The notes under the pieces were generated by a model that was not told where the DNA came from, ran no database searches, and was given only the letters and a program-made list of their open reading frames with translations. Below, in pieces: positions 28,569 to 38,964 of a stretch of DNA of 64,000 bases (position 1 is its first letter; every line of letters starts with the position of its first letter). Position numbers and translations under genes: made by a program. This DNA is from Stentor coeruleus (lineage: Eukaryota; Ciliophora; Heterotrichea; Heterotrichida; Stentoridae): contig MPUH01000325.1 in assembly GCA_001970955.1 (NCBI GenBank), positions 1 to 64,000 on the forward strand, given 5' to 3'.

Positions 28569-29465
28569 TTAGTTTATGTTTTCGCAGCCAAAAATCGAAT
28601 AAGCCTCAATCTCTAACTGGTTAGATATTTCCACACTCATATCTTGCACAACTTTCTTAACAAGTTTCTCCTCAGGGTCTTCAGAAATCATAAACACCTG
28701 TTCCAATAGCGTCACTGAATCTAATGATTTTTCAACTTTGCTTTTAATAATATTCTCTAAAACCTCTTTACTTTTACTCTTAGTCTTCTCATCAAGTTGT
28801 TGTTCAATAGCCGTTCTTTCCTTATCAATAAAATCAGCAGGTATTTGATCCCTTTTCAAAAATATAGGTTTCCCAGCAACAACTTGCATACTAAGCTGAT
28901 AAGCAAGTGTTTTAACTTTATCCAAATGTTCTTTAATAGGTTCAGCTGATTTAATTTTCAATAAACATCCTGAAAGTCCAAGAAGATTATCAACAGTATT
29001 ATGAAGATAAAGGCCAATTATAGCATTAGACCCGAATTCATATTTAACACCTCTTCTGATTATAACATTTTCTTGGGTTTTTGATATAGTATGGAGTTTA
29101 GCTTCTTCAATAGTACTTGAAAATGATGGTAATTTGATTGTATTTATCTGATCAAAGCCAACTGTGCTTTGTGACCAACCTAGAAGTGTGTCTCTGGTGA
29201 ATTTTTGAAACAAATCAGTTTTGGCTACAAAGTCAGTCTCGCATAAAACTTCGATTAGATACCCTGCATTTTCTGTTAAGGTTCCTGATACTAGACCAGC
29301 ACCTGTTTGATTTTGAAGCTTTTTATGGGCTTGGGAAATACCTTTTAGTCTTAGCCATTCCTGAGCTAGGGCCAAGTCATTTTTGCACTCTTCTAGTGCT
29401 TTTTTACAGTGGATAATCGGCGAACCTGTCAAGTCACGGAGCTTTTTGACTAGCTGGGCTTGCAT
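28569..29465 (-). CDS. TSFM: Elongation factor Ts, mitochondrial type
   Basis: 298 aa guanine-exchange factor that recycles EF-Tu in mitochondrial translation. The N-terminal UBA-like domain is textbook: VKKLRDLTGSPIIHCKKALE, then DLALAQEWLRLKGISQAHKK. The core carries the exchange motif ETDFVAK that reaches into EF-Tu, and HNTVDNLLGLSG matching the usual GRIGVLV region. The end has the dimer-type helices. No long mitochondrial presequence is visible before the domain (the protein starts MQAQLVKKL), which is odd for an organellar factor; a short internal or cleavable signal, or a missed upstream exon, are possible. Divergent from the BAH-PHD gene by 275 bp. Confidence 0.92.
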   Translation of the reverse strand: MQAQLVKKLRDLTGSPIIHCKKALEECKNDLALAQEWLRLKGISQAHKKLQNQTGAGLVSGTLTENAGYLIEVLCETDFVAKTDLFQKFTRDTLLGWSQSTVGFDQINTIKLPSFSSTIEEAKLHTISKTQENVIIRRGVKYEFGSNAIIGLYLHNTVDNLLGLSGCLLKIKSAEPIKEHLDKVKTLAYQLSMQVVAGKPIFLKRDQIPADFIDKERTAIEQQLDEKTKSKSKEVLENIIKSKVEKSLDSVTLLEQVFMISEDPEEKLVKKVVQDMSVEISNQLEIEAYSIFGCENIN

Positions 29466-29740
29466 TTTTATCCTTTTATTGGATTAGGAAATATGAAAAA
29501 TATGTCATTTGATTTTAGGCTTTGGGTATGGAATTGATAGATTATTTTTCATTAGTTGTAGGTTTTAAGGATATGATATGTTGGAATTATGATTGATGAT
29601 AATGATAATTTTGCTTTGGTTTTGGTTTAAATCTATGTAGAACTTTTTGTTTAAGATTTATTACTAAAAGATTATTAATATATTTTTAAACAAACAATGT
29701 GAGCCCCTAAAGTAATTTTATCAATAATTAGGGGGCTATA

Positions 29741-30325
29741 ATGCCTAAAGCTAAGAGAACCAGGAATTCTGTGCGGAAGATTATACAATTTGAAAGGCTT
29801 ATCTATGACAAAACTGAGTATCTAATTGGAGATTCAGTTGCTATAAAACAAAAAGGAGTTATTAAAGGATATGGAAAGATAACAAAAATATGGAGAAATA
29901 GGAAGATTAACGACGGATTCATTAAAATACGATGGTACTACACTCCAGACCAAATATTCAAAGATGTACCGGATTTTATTTCCAATAGAGAGTTATTTGA
30001 ATCTAATCACAGCCAGCACCTTTCAGTTCAGACCATATCCGGCAAAATTGAAGTTTTGTCTATTGAAAAATATTGTCAACAGCATAAAACTGATAAAAAC
30101 ATCCATTTCGTTAGATCATTTTACATTAAAGAAAGTGGTCTACTAATACCTTCAATCGAAGAATGGGACAAAGTCTGTCTTTGTAAAAAAGCATTTAACC
30201 CTGATAAGCTCATGGTTAGATGCGATATCTGCTTAAAAAAATTCCACACAGAGTGCACAGGGTACAATATCTCAAGTGGGTCTAATTGGTTTTGCAAACA
30301 ATGCATAAATAATTCTCTAAATTAA
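29741..30325 (+). CDS. BAH-PHD chromatin reader, EBS/SHL-like
   Basis: 194 aa with the domain order of plant EBS and SHL, which read H3K27me3 (BAH) and H3K4me3 (PHD). BAH spans residues about 26-130: LIGDSVAIKQKG, KITKIWRNRKINDGFIKIRW, YYTPDQIF, NRELFESNH. PHD spans 146-189: CLCKKAFNPDKLMVRCDICL, then KKFHTECTGY and NWFCKQC, with all Cys/His ligands. The Trp usually found two before the zinc His (C-x-x-W-Y-H) is Lys here, so the aromatic cage for methyl-lysine may be weakened or the finger may read another mark. A basic N-terminus (PKAKRTRNSVRK) can act as nuclear signal. Single exon, complete. Confidence 0.9.
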   Translation: MPKAKRTRNSVRKIIQFERLIYDKTEYLIGDSVAIKQKGVIKGYGKITKIWRNRKINDGFIKIRWYYTPDQIFKDVPDFISNRELFESNHSQHLSVQTISGKIEVLSIEKYCQQHKTDKNIHFVRSFYIKESGLLIPSIEEWDKVCLCKKAFNPDKLMVRCDICLKKFHTECTGYNISSGSNWFCKQCINNSLN

Positions 30326-30477
30326 AAAAATTTCACAAAAATTCACCATAAAATTTCACATTTAAAACCCCTCTCTTCTAAAAAAAAAATCATAATTATC
30401 TATCATTACTAAGTAAATTTACAACATTTTCTGACCCTAACACAGATTTTCTGATATTTCACGAACTTAGTAAATAT

Positions 30478-32184
30478 ATGGCAGAAATAATCGAAGAGGA
30501 AAACTTTTCCGCAGTAATTTCCTGGGAAGGGATAACAGTAAATACAATCCCCCGAGGCCAAGCTAAAAGTCGGACAATCCTGAGTAATTCCTACGGCTGC
30601 GTAAAGCCTGGAGAGTTTTTAGCAGTGATGGGTCCATCAGGAGCAGGTAAAACAACTTTACTAAATTGCCTTAGTAACAGAAGACAGAAAAACCTTAAAA
30701 TCGAATCAGGGTTAATATATCTAAACAGAATCCCTATAACATCAGTAGAATATTCATCAATGATAGGTTTTGTCCCTCAAGATGATATTTTATTCACATC
30801 TATGACCCCAAGAGAAATTCTTAGTTTTGCAGCTTTGATGGCTATAAATATAGACAAACACCATTTACATAAGCTAGTTGATCAGACTATAAAAGATCTT
30901 GGACTGTCTTCTTGTGCTGATACACTTGTTGGTGGACCTTTTTCTAGAGGACTTTCTGGTGGGGAAAAAAAACGTACTTCAGTTGGTATTGAGCTTATAT
31001 CAAACCCATGTGTTTTGTTTTTAGATGAACCAACTACTGGGCTTGATAGTTTTATAGCTTTGAGTATTATTCAATTAATAGGAAATATAGCCAAAACACA
31101 TAAACGGACGATTATTGCGACAATTCATCAGCCAAGTTCGCAGATTTTTCAGTGTTTTGATAGACTTTTACTTCTTTCTCAAGGACAGACTGTTTATATG
31201 GGGAAAGCTCAGAAAGCTATTCCGTTTTTTGATGACCTTGGCTATTTATTACCGAAAAACTATAACCCTGCTGATCACTTTTTAGCGGTTATAAGTGAAA
31301 ATACGTTTAAATTCCCTGAATATGTGCAGAATTATAGTGTTATTGATGAGAAACCTTCTAAGCCTCATGTTGTAGAGAAACCTTCGTTTTTTAAAGCTTT
31401 AAGACTTCTTACATGGAGGGTATATTTGGATATGCTTAGAAATCCTTTGAATTTAGCTGGGAAAGTATTTAAAGTTCTTTTATATAGTTTTATGTGTAGT
31501 ATTGTGTTTTGGAAACTTGGATACGATCAACAAGGTGTTTATGATAGAGAAAGTTGTATTTTTGTACTCATGTGCACATTTTCTATTGAAGCTCATCTTT
31601 CTGTCCTTCAGACTTTTCAGATGCAAAAATTAGTGTTTTTGCGAGAAGTGGCTCAAGAGAGGTATTCAGCTTTAGCTTATTATTTGAGTTTTAATTTCAT
31701 ACTGGTTCCAATAGAAATGCTGTGGGATGTTATGTTTATACTTGGGGTTTACTTTTTCTTAGATTTGAACAGTAAGGCTGAAAGTTTTATTAAGTTTACA
31801 ATTTCTGCTATTATATCAGGAATGCTTGGTTCAGGATGGGGAATGATGATTTCGATTGTCAGTAGCAGTTTAGAAGCTTCTGCTGTTTGGTCAATGATAA
31901 CCCTAGTGCCAATGTGGCTATGTTCTGGATTTCTTGTTAATTATACTCATATACCTGATTGGTTTTTCCTTAAGTGGCTTTCTCCTTATTATTTTGCTTT
32001 TCAAGCTGGCATTCGTGCTGAATTAGAAGACTTAAGTGGTGCTAAAGACTATGGTACTGAAGCTCTGAAAAATTTAAATTTACCCAATGATTTTAATGAA
32101 GCGATAATATTATCATGTGTATTAGTGATATTATTCCGTATAGCAAATTATTTGGGACTTCGTTTTCTTTATAAATTCCACTAG
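30478..32184 (+). CDS. ABCG (White/BCRP) half transporter
   Basis: 568 aa in the reverse order typical of subfamily G: nucleotide-binding domain first, membrane domain second. Walker A GPSGAGKTT is at 52-60, Q-loop Gln near 101, signature LSGGEKKR at 159-166, Walker B VLFLDEP around 179-185 with the catalytic Glu, and the switch His in ATIHQPSSQ. Membrane helices run from about 335 to the end, with the ABCG features REVAQERYSALAYYLSF (RExxxxxYS) and GFLVNYTHIPDWFLKW-like loop before the last helices. As a half transporter it must dimerise. Substrate (lipid, sterol or drug) cannot be told. The extracellular loop is short. Single exon, complete. Confidence 0.93.
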   Translation: MAEIIEEENFSAVISWEGITVNTIPRGQAKSRTILSNSYGCVKPGEFLAVMGPSGAGKTTLLNCLSNRRQKNLKIESGLIYLNRIPITSVEYSSMIGFVPQDDILFTSMTPREILSFAALMAINIDKHHLHKLVDQTIKDLGLSSCADTLVGGPFSRGLSGGEKKRTSVGIELISNPCVLFLDEPTTGLDSFIALSIIQLIGNIAKTHKRTIIATIHQPSSQIFQCFDRLLLLSQGQTVYMGKAQKAIPFFDDLGYLLPKNYNPADHFLAVISENTFKFPEYVQNYSVIDEKPSKPHVVEKPSFFKALRLLTWRVYLDMLRNPLNLAGKVFKVLLYSFMCSIVFWKLGYDQQGVYDRESCIFVLMCTFSIEAHLSVLQTFQMQKLVFLREVAQERYSALAYYLSFNFILVPIEMLWDVMFILGVYFFLDLNSKAESFIKFTISAIISGMLGSGWGMMISIVSSSLEASAVWSMITLVPMWLCSGFLVNYTHIPDWFFLKWLSPYYFAFQAGIRAELEDLSGAKDYGTEALKNLNLPNDFNEAIILSCVLVILFRIANYLGLRFLYKFH

Positions 32185-32883
32185 GAAATTAATATCTAGT
32201 TAAATTATTTTTTAGTTAGTTTTTTAATATGAATATTTTGGTTATTTAATTGTTTTGTGTTAAAATTAAGATAAGATATTATATGATTGTATTTAAGGTG
32301 GACAAGGAAAAAATGTGCATTTTTTTATGATAAATATTAAGTTTGTGAAGGAATTGAAACTTGAATTTTGATTTATATAATAATTTTGTGATTGAGTTTT
32401 TTGTATTTAAGCACTGAAAAAATAATAGGGAAATTTATAATTCTAATCGAGGAAGGGTATAAATTAATAAAAACAGAGCCTAAAGCTCATAAAACATAGA
32501 AATTAGAAAAAGCACTTATTATATAATGAATTAAGGTTAATACTTATTAACTTTAAAAACTCAAACAAATCCTATATTTCAATAGAGTTTTAACCAAACT
32601 TTCAATATTCTACAATAATTGTCTATAAAATTTTCTTCCTTAATACTCAATACCACTTTCAAGAAATATAGCATATTTAGTGACGTATTCATTTTTACTC
32701 CATTTTAGTACATAATTTTCCTACCTCACCCAAAAAATCATAAACTCAAAAATCTCCCATTTAGCTTTTCCAATTACCCAAATTTCAAACATTTTCTTCA
32801 AAGCCTTTATTTATTTCAATCAATTATAATATATGCTATACTATCAAATCTCAAAATAATACACTTCGGGATAGTGGATATAA
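32185..32883. other. Intergenic with composition switch
   Basis: No gene. C-poor, G/T-rich until about 32440, then C-containing and G-poor to the start of the next gene. Nothing else recognised. Confidence 0.6.
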
Positions 32884-34068
32884 ATGGAGGTAGAAGACAA
32901 AAAGGATACTCCTGGAGCTGGCACTTCCGAAAATAACAAAAACAATGCAAAATGCCCTCCAATCTCAGAAGAAGTCCCTGCTGAAAAAAATTCTTCAGTT
33001 GATACTTTCAAATCAGAACCAGAAAAAGTTGAAATCCCAGCTGAACCAAAACCTGAGACTAAGCCTGAAGTATCATCTGAACATGTTGAAACTATCCATA
33101 CAGATATTAAACATGAAGAAGTTTCAACACATACAAAAGCTTCTGATGAAGTGACAATTCATCATGAAGAAAGCAAAATTGAAGTCAAAGCACCAGAATC
33201 AGTTGTAGAACCTATTCCTGTAGTTTCTCAAACAGAAAAAGATAATAAAGATGATCATGAAATAGATGTTATAGAGAATCCTGCTAGTAAAGTGATATTT
33301 ACACATTTTGTCAAGGGTGAAATTTCAAAAACTATAGCTAGTGAGCATACGGATGAGGAAATTAAAAATCATGATGTTCATGAAGATCATAAAATAGTCC
33401 CTACAGATGAAATTAAAGCATCAATCGAAGATAAAAAAGAACCAAAAGTTGATGAACCAGAAAAAAAAGATTCCCATGAAGAGATTAAAGAAGTACCTTT
33501 AGAATCTAAACCTCAAGAACATGTAAGTGAAGTGGTCATAACAGAACCTGTTGAAGATAAACCTAAAAAAGATTCTCATGAAGAGATTAAAGAAGTATCT
33601 TCAGAAACTAAACCTCAAGAGCATATAAGTGAAGTGGTTACAACAGAACCTATTGAAGATAAACCTAAAAAAGATTCTCATGAAGAGATTAAAGAAGTAC
33701 CTTCAGATACTAAACCTCAAGAGCATTTAAGTGAGGTAGTTACAACAGAGAATGTTGAAGAAAAAAAAGAAGTAGAAGATCATTTGTATGAATGTGAATT
33801 TAGTGTTCAATATGAAACTAAATTTGGGGAAAATATTATTGTTGTTGGGTCTATTGAGGAATTAGGCAGTTGGGATCCTCTTAAAGGCTTGAACTTGACT
33901 TGGAATTCAAGTCATAGATGGACAGGAGCATTGAAGTTCTCAAATTTACCTTTTGAATATAAGTATGCATGCAAATCTGATGAAGAAACTACATGGGAAA
34001 AAGGAGTTAATCGTGCAGTGACAGAACCACCATCAAAGCCTTTAATTGATTTATGGCAGCCAATTTAA
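32884..34068 (+). CDS. CBM20 starch-binding protein with acidic repeat region
   Basis: 394 aa. Residues about 300-394 are a carbohydrate-binding module of family 20: YECEFSVQYETKFGENIIVV, the LGSWDPLKG motif with its sugar-stacking Trp, NSSHRWTGALKF and WEKGVNRAVTEPP. CBM20 binds alpha-glucans such as glycogen or starch. No catalytic domain is attached. The first 300 residues are disordered, rich in Glu, Lys, Pro and His, and contain three 34-residue repeats starting at 194, 228 and 262 (each KKDSHEEIKEV...KPQEH). No signal peptide, so the protein is cytosolic. It is likely a glycogen-targeting scaffold, as with some phosphatase subunits (inference). Confidence 0.88.
   Translation: MEVEDKKDTPGAGTSENNKNNAKCPPISEEVPAEKNSSVDTFKSEPEKVEIPAEPKPETKPEVSSEHVETIHTDIKHEEVSTHTKASDEVTIHHEESKIEVKAPESVVEPIPVVSQTEKDNKDDHEIDVIENPASKVIFTHFVKGEISKTIASEHTDEEIKNHDVHEDHKIVPTDEIKASIEDKKEPKVDEPEKKDSHEEIKEVPLESKPQEHVSEVVITEPVEDKPKKDSHEEIKEVSSETKPQEHISEVVTTEPIEDKPKKDSHEEIKEVPSDTKPQEHLSEVVTTENVEEKKEVEDHLYECEFSVQYETKFGENIIVVGSIEELGSWDPLKGLNLTWNSSHRWTGALKFSNLPFEYKYACKSDEETTWEKGVNRAVTEPPSKPLIDLWQPI
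33463..33768 (+). repeat. Three tandem 102-bp in-frame repeats in the CBM20 gene
   Basis: Three units of 34 codons share KKDSHEEIKEV and EHxSEVVxTE. Units 2 and 3 are closest to each other at DNA level (AAACCTAAAAAAGATTCTCA shared), which suggests recent unit duplication. Confidence 0.88.
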
Positions 34069-34963
34069 GTAGGTAAAATTAGTTTCACATTTTATGTCCA
34101 AATTTAAGAAAAAATTACACTATTTTTGTGGAAAGTCTTGAGAAGTTTAAGAATATTTGTCTATTAGGTTTTTTGTACTACAGCTTTTAATTTTCTAGGA
34201 TATACTTTTATTATGGTTACTAAGACTTGTAATAATACAATTTCAAGCCACTTATGATTTCTAAACGGAAGTTAGCACATTTATTACCAATTTACAATTC
34301 TGTAATAGTATAGATTAATATAGAGTTTAAGTTTATTTTTGAATAAATACTGACTTAAAATATAAAAAATAGTACAACTTTGAGTATTTTGTAATAAAAT
34401 TACTTGATAGTTTTGAGTTTTTTTTATTATTATACCTTCAGTGCTTATTTTCATGATCATTTAAAATATTTTATTATACGTTTTAATATTGTATGATAAA
34501 AGTATATTCAAACATCAAAAACTATAGTCCAAATTCCTATAAACTGCATGATCTATATCAAATCCTCATAATAATTAAAACTAATAAAATGCTACAAAGA
34601 TTTTAATCTTTATTTTATATATATGAAATCCCACACTACAAAAAAAAATATCATCCTAGTACTTATACATAAAATGCAATTTCTAACAATAAAATACCAA
34701 CTTGGTAAATTTAAAGCCCATCCCCTCCTATAAAAAAAACAATCAAAAAAAAACTTATATCCTAAGCATCACCCATCATTATCATAAACCAAGCCATCTC
34801 ATCTTATCTAATTCTTACCTCTAAAAACCGACAATTTTTTTTCCTAAAAAAGCCTGATCCAAAAATCAAGAACATCCCATCAGAATTTTTTTCGAAAATG
34901 AATTCTTATTGGCTAAAACAAAGTTAAATAGGCTGATGTTATCTGAAAGTTAGAAATGTAAAT
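34069..34963. other. Intergenic, no gene found
   Basis: 895 bp of AT-rich spacer. G-containing near the left, then A/C-rich with poly-A runs from about 34500 to 34860. No frame supported. An N-terminal exon of the next gene was looked for and not found. Confidence 0.55.
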
Positions 34964-36331
34964 ATGGAGATCAATTCTCTATCAGATGGTACACAAACAA
35001 GTGTGCAAATAAGCGAAGAGCATAAAAACAGCGAAATTGATGTAAGAGTTGCAGTAATCGGCAATGTGGATTCAGGAAAGTCAACATTAGTCGGTGTATT
35101 AACCAGATGTATTAAAGATGATGGTCGAGGTTCAGCAAGAAGTTTAGTTTTCAATTATTCTCATGAGCAAGCTAATGGTAGAACATCAAGTATTTCTCAT
35201 GAAATAATGGGTTTCACAGGACATGGACAGCAAATAGCCCCAGAGCGAGTAACAGATTCTAAAAAAAACACATGGGAATATGTTGTGTCAAGAGCTTCTA
35301 GAGTTGTCACGTTTTTAGATCTTTGTGGTCATGAGAAGTACTTAAAAACAACAATTTTTGGCCTTGTAGGTTTGCTTCCAGACTATACTATGATCGTCAT
35401 TGGAGCTAATATGGGAATTACACGTATGGCTAAAGAACATATTGGCTTATCTTTAGCTTTAAAAATCCCAATGTTTTTTGTGTTTACAAAAATCGACATG
35501 GCCCCTGAGAATATCTATAAAGACAATATGAATTTACTTAAGAGAATATTAGCTAGTCCAGCAGCAGGAAGAATTGCTATGCCAGTTGATGAAGATACTG
35601 ATGTTATATCTTTAGCAGGGATGATGGAGTCTAAAGGATGCCCAATTTTTACTGTATCTAATGTTACTGGACAGGGTTTGGAAAAACTTAGAGATTTTAT
35701 TAGTAATTTACAAACCCGAACACAGAATTCAAGTATATTTGGTACTATAAACCAACCTGCAGAAATGCTAATTGATGGGATTTATATGGTAACTGGTGTT
35801 GGTCTAGTAGTTTCTGGAATTTTAAAATCTGGAACTGTTAGTATTAATGATACACTTTATCTTGGACCTGATTCAACAGGAGGATATAAACAGGTTTCAA
35901 TTAAAAGCATACATAAACTTAGGATTAGTGTTGATAAAGCAATTGCTGGACAGAGTGTGTGTTTTGGTATTAGAATACAAAATAAAAAAGAACAACTTAA
36001 ACGCAGTTTTATTAAAAAAGGTATGGTACTGGTTAGTAAATCTCTTTGTGCAGAGACTTCATGGGAATTTGATGCAGAAGTTGTTATTCTTCATCATGCT
36101 ACGACTATAAAAGAAAAATATCAGCCGATTATCCATGCAGGGGTAGTTAGACAGGCTGCTTCAGTGGTAAATATGACAAAGGAGCTGTTGAGACCTGGCG
36201 ACCAAGGATTGATACACTTTCGCTTTGCGTACCACCCTGAATTGATTCATCCAGGAATGAATATATTGTTTAGGGAAGGCAGGACTAAAGGTCTTGGAGT
36301 TATCTCGCAGATTTATCCTATAAATAACTAA
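34964..36331 (+). CDS. GTPBP1: GTPBP1/GTPBP2-family translational GTPase
   Basis: 455 aa EF1A-like GTPase; GTPBP1 acts in ribosome rescue and mRNA surveillance. G1 is GNVDSGKST (33-41). Switch and G3 are VVTFLDLCGHEKYLKTTIFG, with Cys in place of the usual Ala in DLAGHE. G4 is VFTKIDM and G5-like ISNVTGQGL follows as FTVSNVTGQGLEKL. Beta-barrel domains 2 and 3 follow (MVTGVGLVVSGILKSGTV, then GDQGLIHFRFAYHPELIHPG). The N-terminus is only about 26 residues before domain G, shorter than animal forms (over 100), so an extra domain is missing or lies in an unseen upstream exon. All catalytic motifs are intact. Confidence 0.92.
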   Translation: MEINSLSDGTQTSVQISEEHKNSEIDVRVAVIGNVDSGKSTLVGVLTRCIKDDGRGSARSLVFNYSHEQANGRTSSISHEIMGFTGHGQQIAPERVTDSKKNTWEYVVSRASRVVTFLDLCGHEKYLKTTIFGLVGLLPDYTMIVIGANMGITRMAKEHIGLSLALKIPMFFVFTKIDMAPENIYKDNMNLLKRILASPAAGRIAMPVDEDTDVISLAGMMESKGCPIFTVSNVTGQGLEKLRDFISNLQTRTQNSSIFGTINQPAEMLIDGIYMVTGVGLVVSGILKSGTVSINDTLYLGPDSTGGYKQVSIKSIHKLRISVDKAIAGQSVCFGIRIQNKKEQLKRSFIKKGMVLVSKSLCAETSWEFDAEVVILHHATTIKEKYQPIIHAGVVRQAASVVNMTKELLRPGDQGLIHFRFAYHPELIHPGMNILFREGRTKGLGVISQIYPINN

Positions 36332-36906
36332 AACTTTTATATAAAAATAATCTTATAATCAAATGTATAGTAAATTACGGTTAAATTATTAACTCGATGA
36401 TTATATCATAAGATTTTTATGTATGAAATAAGTGGATAGTCGAATTAACATGGAAGAATTAATTTATAAATTAGTCAAGGCTAAAGTTAAATAAATTTGT
36501 AGTAGATATGCTTAGAAGAAGGCTAGTATATGAAATAAAAGAGATTTTGTTATGGATGAGAAATGAAAGTGATATTAATGCATGAAATATATAAAAAATC
36601 GAATTTTTTTTTAAGACAATTTTTAAGTAGTCAGCATGAAGATAAATATTTATAGTTTTTGTGTATCTATGAAACTCCTGGTTTACTAATAGATAGAAAT
36701 TGTATATAGCTTCATCAGATCTCTTATTTTATTTTTTTTTTATAGGAAAGTTCATAGAGAGTTTATGTAAAAAGCTGATGGTCTCTTTGATTTCTATTAT
36801 ACTTATTATATTCTTCTTTTGAAAACCAACACTATTGATATTTATAATTTCTTGCCTACTGTTGGATTATTTTAACATACTTTAACATAATTTAAATAAG
36901 TCGTTA
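36332..36906. other. Intergenic, nothing recognised
   Basis: AT-rich spacer between two plus-strand genes with G/T-rich left part. No frame or repeat stands out. Confidence 0.55.
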
Positions 36907-38964
36907 ATGCAAAGATCAGAAAACATACAAGTTGCCTTGCGTTTCCGTCCTTTAAATGTAAGGGAAACACTAAGAAAAGACCCAGAAATCTGGGAAATCA
37001 GCGAGAACTCCACTTACCTCAAACCCTCATGGTCTGAAAAACTTCAGGACTCCAGAAAAATTAGCAATTCCAAAGCTTATACATATAACTATTGTTTTTC
37101 ATCACAGGAAACCAATGAAGATGTATACACAAGCACATCAAGAAAAGTTGTTGAAGCTAGTTTACAAGGCTATAATGGTACTATTATAGCATATGGTCAA
37201 ACAGGTAGTGGGAAAACATATACAATGATGGGATCAGATGGAGCAGAACTAGACAGTGCTCTAAATACATCACATTCAATAAACGATATTTCAATAGAAA
37301 AACACGAAATCCCAAAAGCAAAGGGAATCGTAATTTTAGCACTCGAAGACCTATTAAAATTGTCTAAAGATAACACAAACAAATCTTGTTACCTAAGTTG
37401 CTCCTATCTTGAAATCTACAACGAACAGATTTTTGACCTTTTAGCAGACAAAGAAAAAATCACTGATACTTTAATCTTACAAGAAGAAAAAGGTCAAGGA
37501 TTTTATATACGTGGACTAAGTGAACATGTCTTAAACTCAGTTTCTGATGTAGAAAAACTAATAAAAAAAGGAGAGTTCAATAGACATTATGCGGCTACAG
37601 CTATGAATCATCATAGTTCAAGATCACATACAATTTTCAGAGTTTATGTGACAAGTGTTTCTATAAATAAAGGATCTTATGATATTGGAGAAAATATCAC
37701 TACTGAAAGTTTATTAAACTTTGTTGACTTAGCTGGAGCTGAAAGAGTAAATAGTTTACAAGAAGCTATAAATCCTTTAGAAACTTCAGTTAGGTTTATG
37801 GCATCTAGAAGTCCAAGAGCATCACCAAGATTAAGATCATCTTCAACACGTAGAAGTATTGACACTTTTGTAAATGAAGGGAAACATATAAACGTATCAT
37901 TATTTTATCTCTGTCAAGTAATATCAAAACTATCAGAAAAGCATCAAATGCCAGAAACTCATATTCCATATAGAAATTCAAGTTTAACAAAAATACTCAG
38001 TACATCTTTAGGAGGTAATGCTTTAACATGTATAATTTGTACAGCTACATCTACACTTTCTCAAGTTGAACTTACTTTAAGTACCTTAAGATTTGGTGGC
38101 ATAGCAGGGTCAATTCAAAATGTTGTAAAAGCAAATATTCATTCAGATAAAACTAATGAATTATTATTAATGTATCAAAAAGATATCGAAGAACTTAGAC
38201 AACGATTAAATGCTTATGAAAATGAATCAAAATCTGTTGTTGTAGAAACAGAAGGAATTGATGCAACAATAAATACAGAAGGAAATGATATAAGAAAAAT
38301 ACTTGAAGAAAGGATTAAAATGATTACTGGGATACTATTTTCTAAGAAATTATCAGAAAATGAACCTCAAGCTAAAGAGTTGTGGAGTGAAGGGGCTGGG
38401 GATTTGATTGTAGATACAAAACTTGTTGGGTCAAAAAAATTAAATGAATCTTTGAACACATCAGCTGATTTTGCTATGACTAGGATGAAAGAAATGCATA
38501 AAGAAAAAGATAAACAGCAACAATATATTGAAGAACTTGAACAAAAAATCCAATATTTGACTGATTCGAAAAATAATGTAAGGGATATTTAGTTGACAAA
38601 TGATTTAAAGAAATCTTTGCAGATATGTCAGACTGAAACTGCGAAAAGGGTGTCTTATAAACAACAATTAACGGCAACTGAGATACAAGTTGAAGAAAAA
38701 GGGAAGATTATTAATAGTGTTGTAGAGAATAAAGATAAAGAAATACAGGCTCTTAAGGATAGGGTGAATTTAGTGGAAAAATTTTCTGGGCTGGATAAAC
38801 TTAATAATGATGAGCTTGAAAGAATGGAAAGGATGTACTTTCATGGGTTGGATATGGTAAAAAATACACGGTTTCAGATGAAGTATTTTAAAGAGATTGA
38901 AAGTTTAAAATCAATTATTGATAAAGGGTCGAAAAATCAGGAGAATATTATGAGAGAATTGTAG
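36907..38964 (+). CDS. Kinesin with N-terminal motor and loop-11 insertion, two exons
   Basis: 680 aa after removal of the 15-nt intron 38578-38592. Microtubule motor at the N-terminus: IQVALRFRPLN at 7-17, P-loop GQTGSGKT at 97-104, switch I MNHHSSRSHTIF near 233-244, switch II DLAGAE at 274-279. Between switch II and the EGKHINVSL helix lies an insert of about 30 residues (around 283-320), Ser/Arg-rich (SRSPRASPRLRSSSTRRS), in loop 11, which contacts the microtubule. The helix motif is NVSL, not the usual NKSL. The motor ends near 405 and is followed by coiled coil to the end. Motifs look closest to kinesin-7 (CENP-E-like), but this is not firm. Confidence 0.92.
38578..38592 (+). other. 15-nt intron (kinesin gene)
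   Basis: GTAAGGGATATTTAG, phase 0. Its own TAG would stop the frame; removal continues the coiled coil (TDSKNN to LTNDLKKS). Confidence 0.9.
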
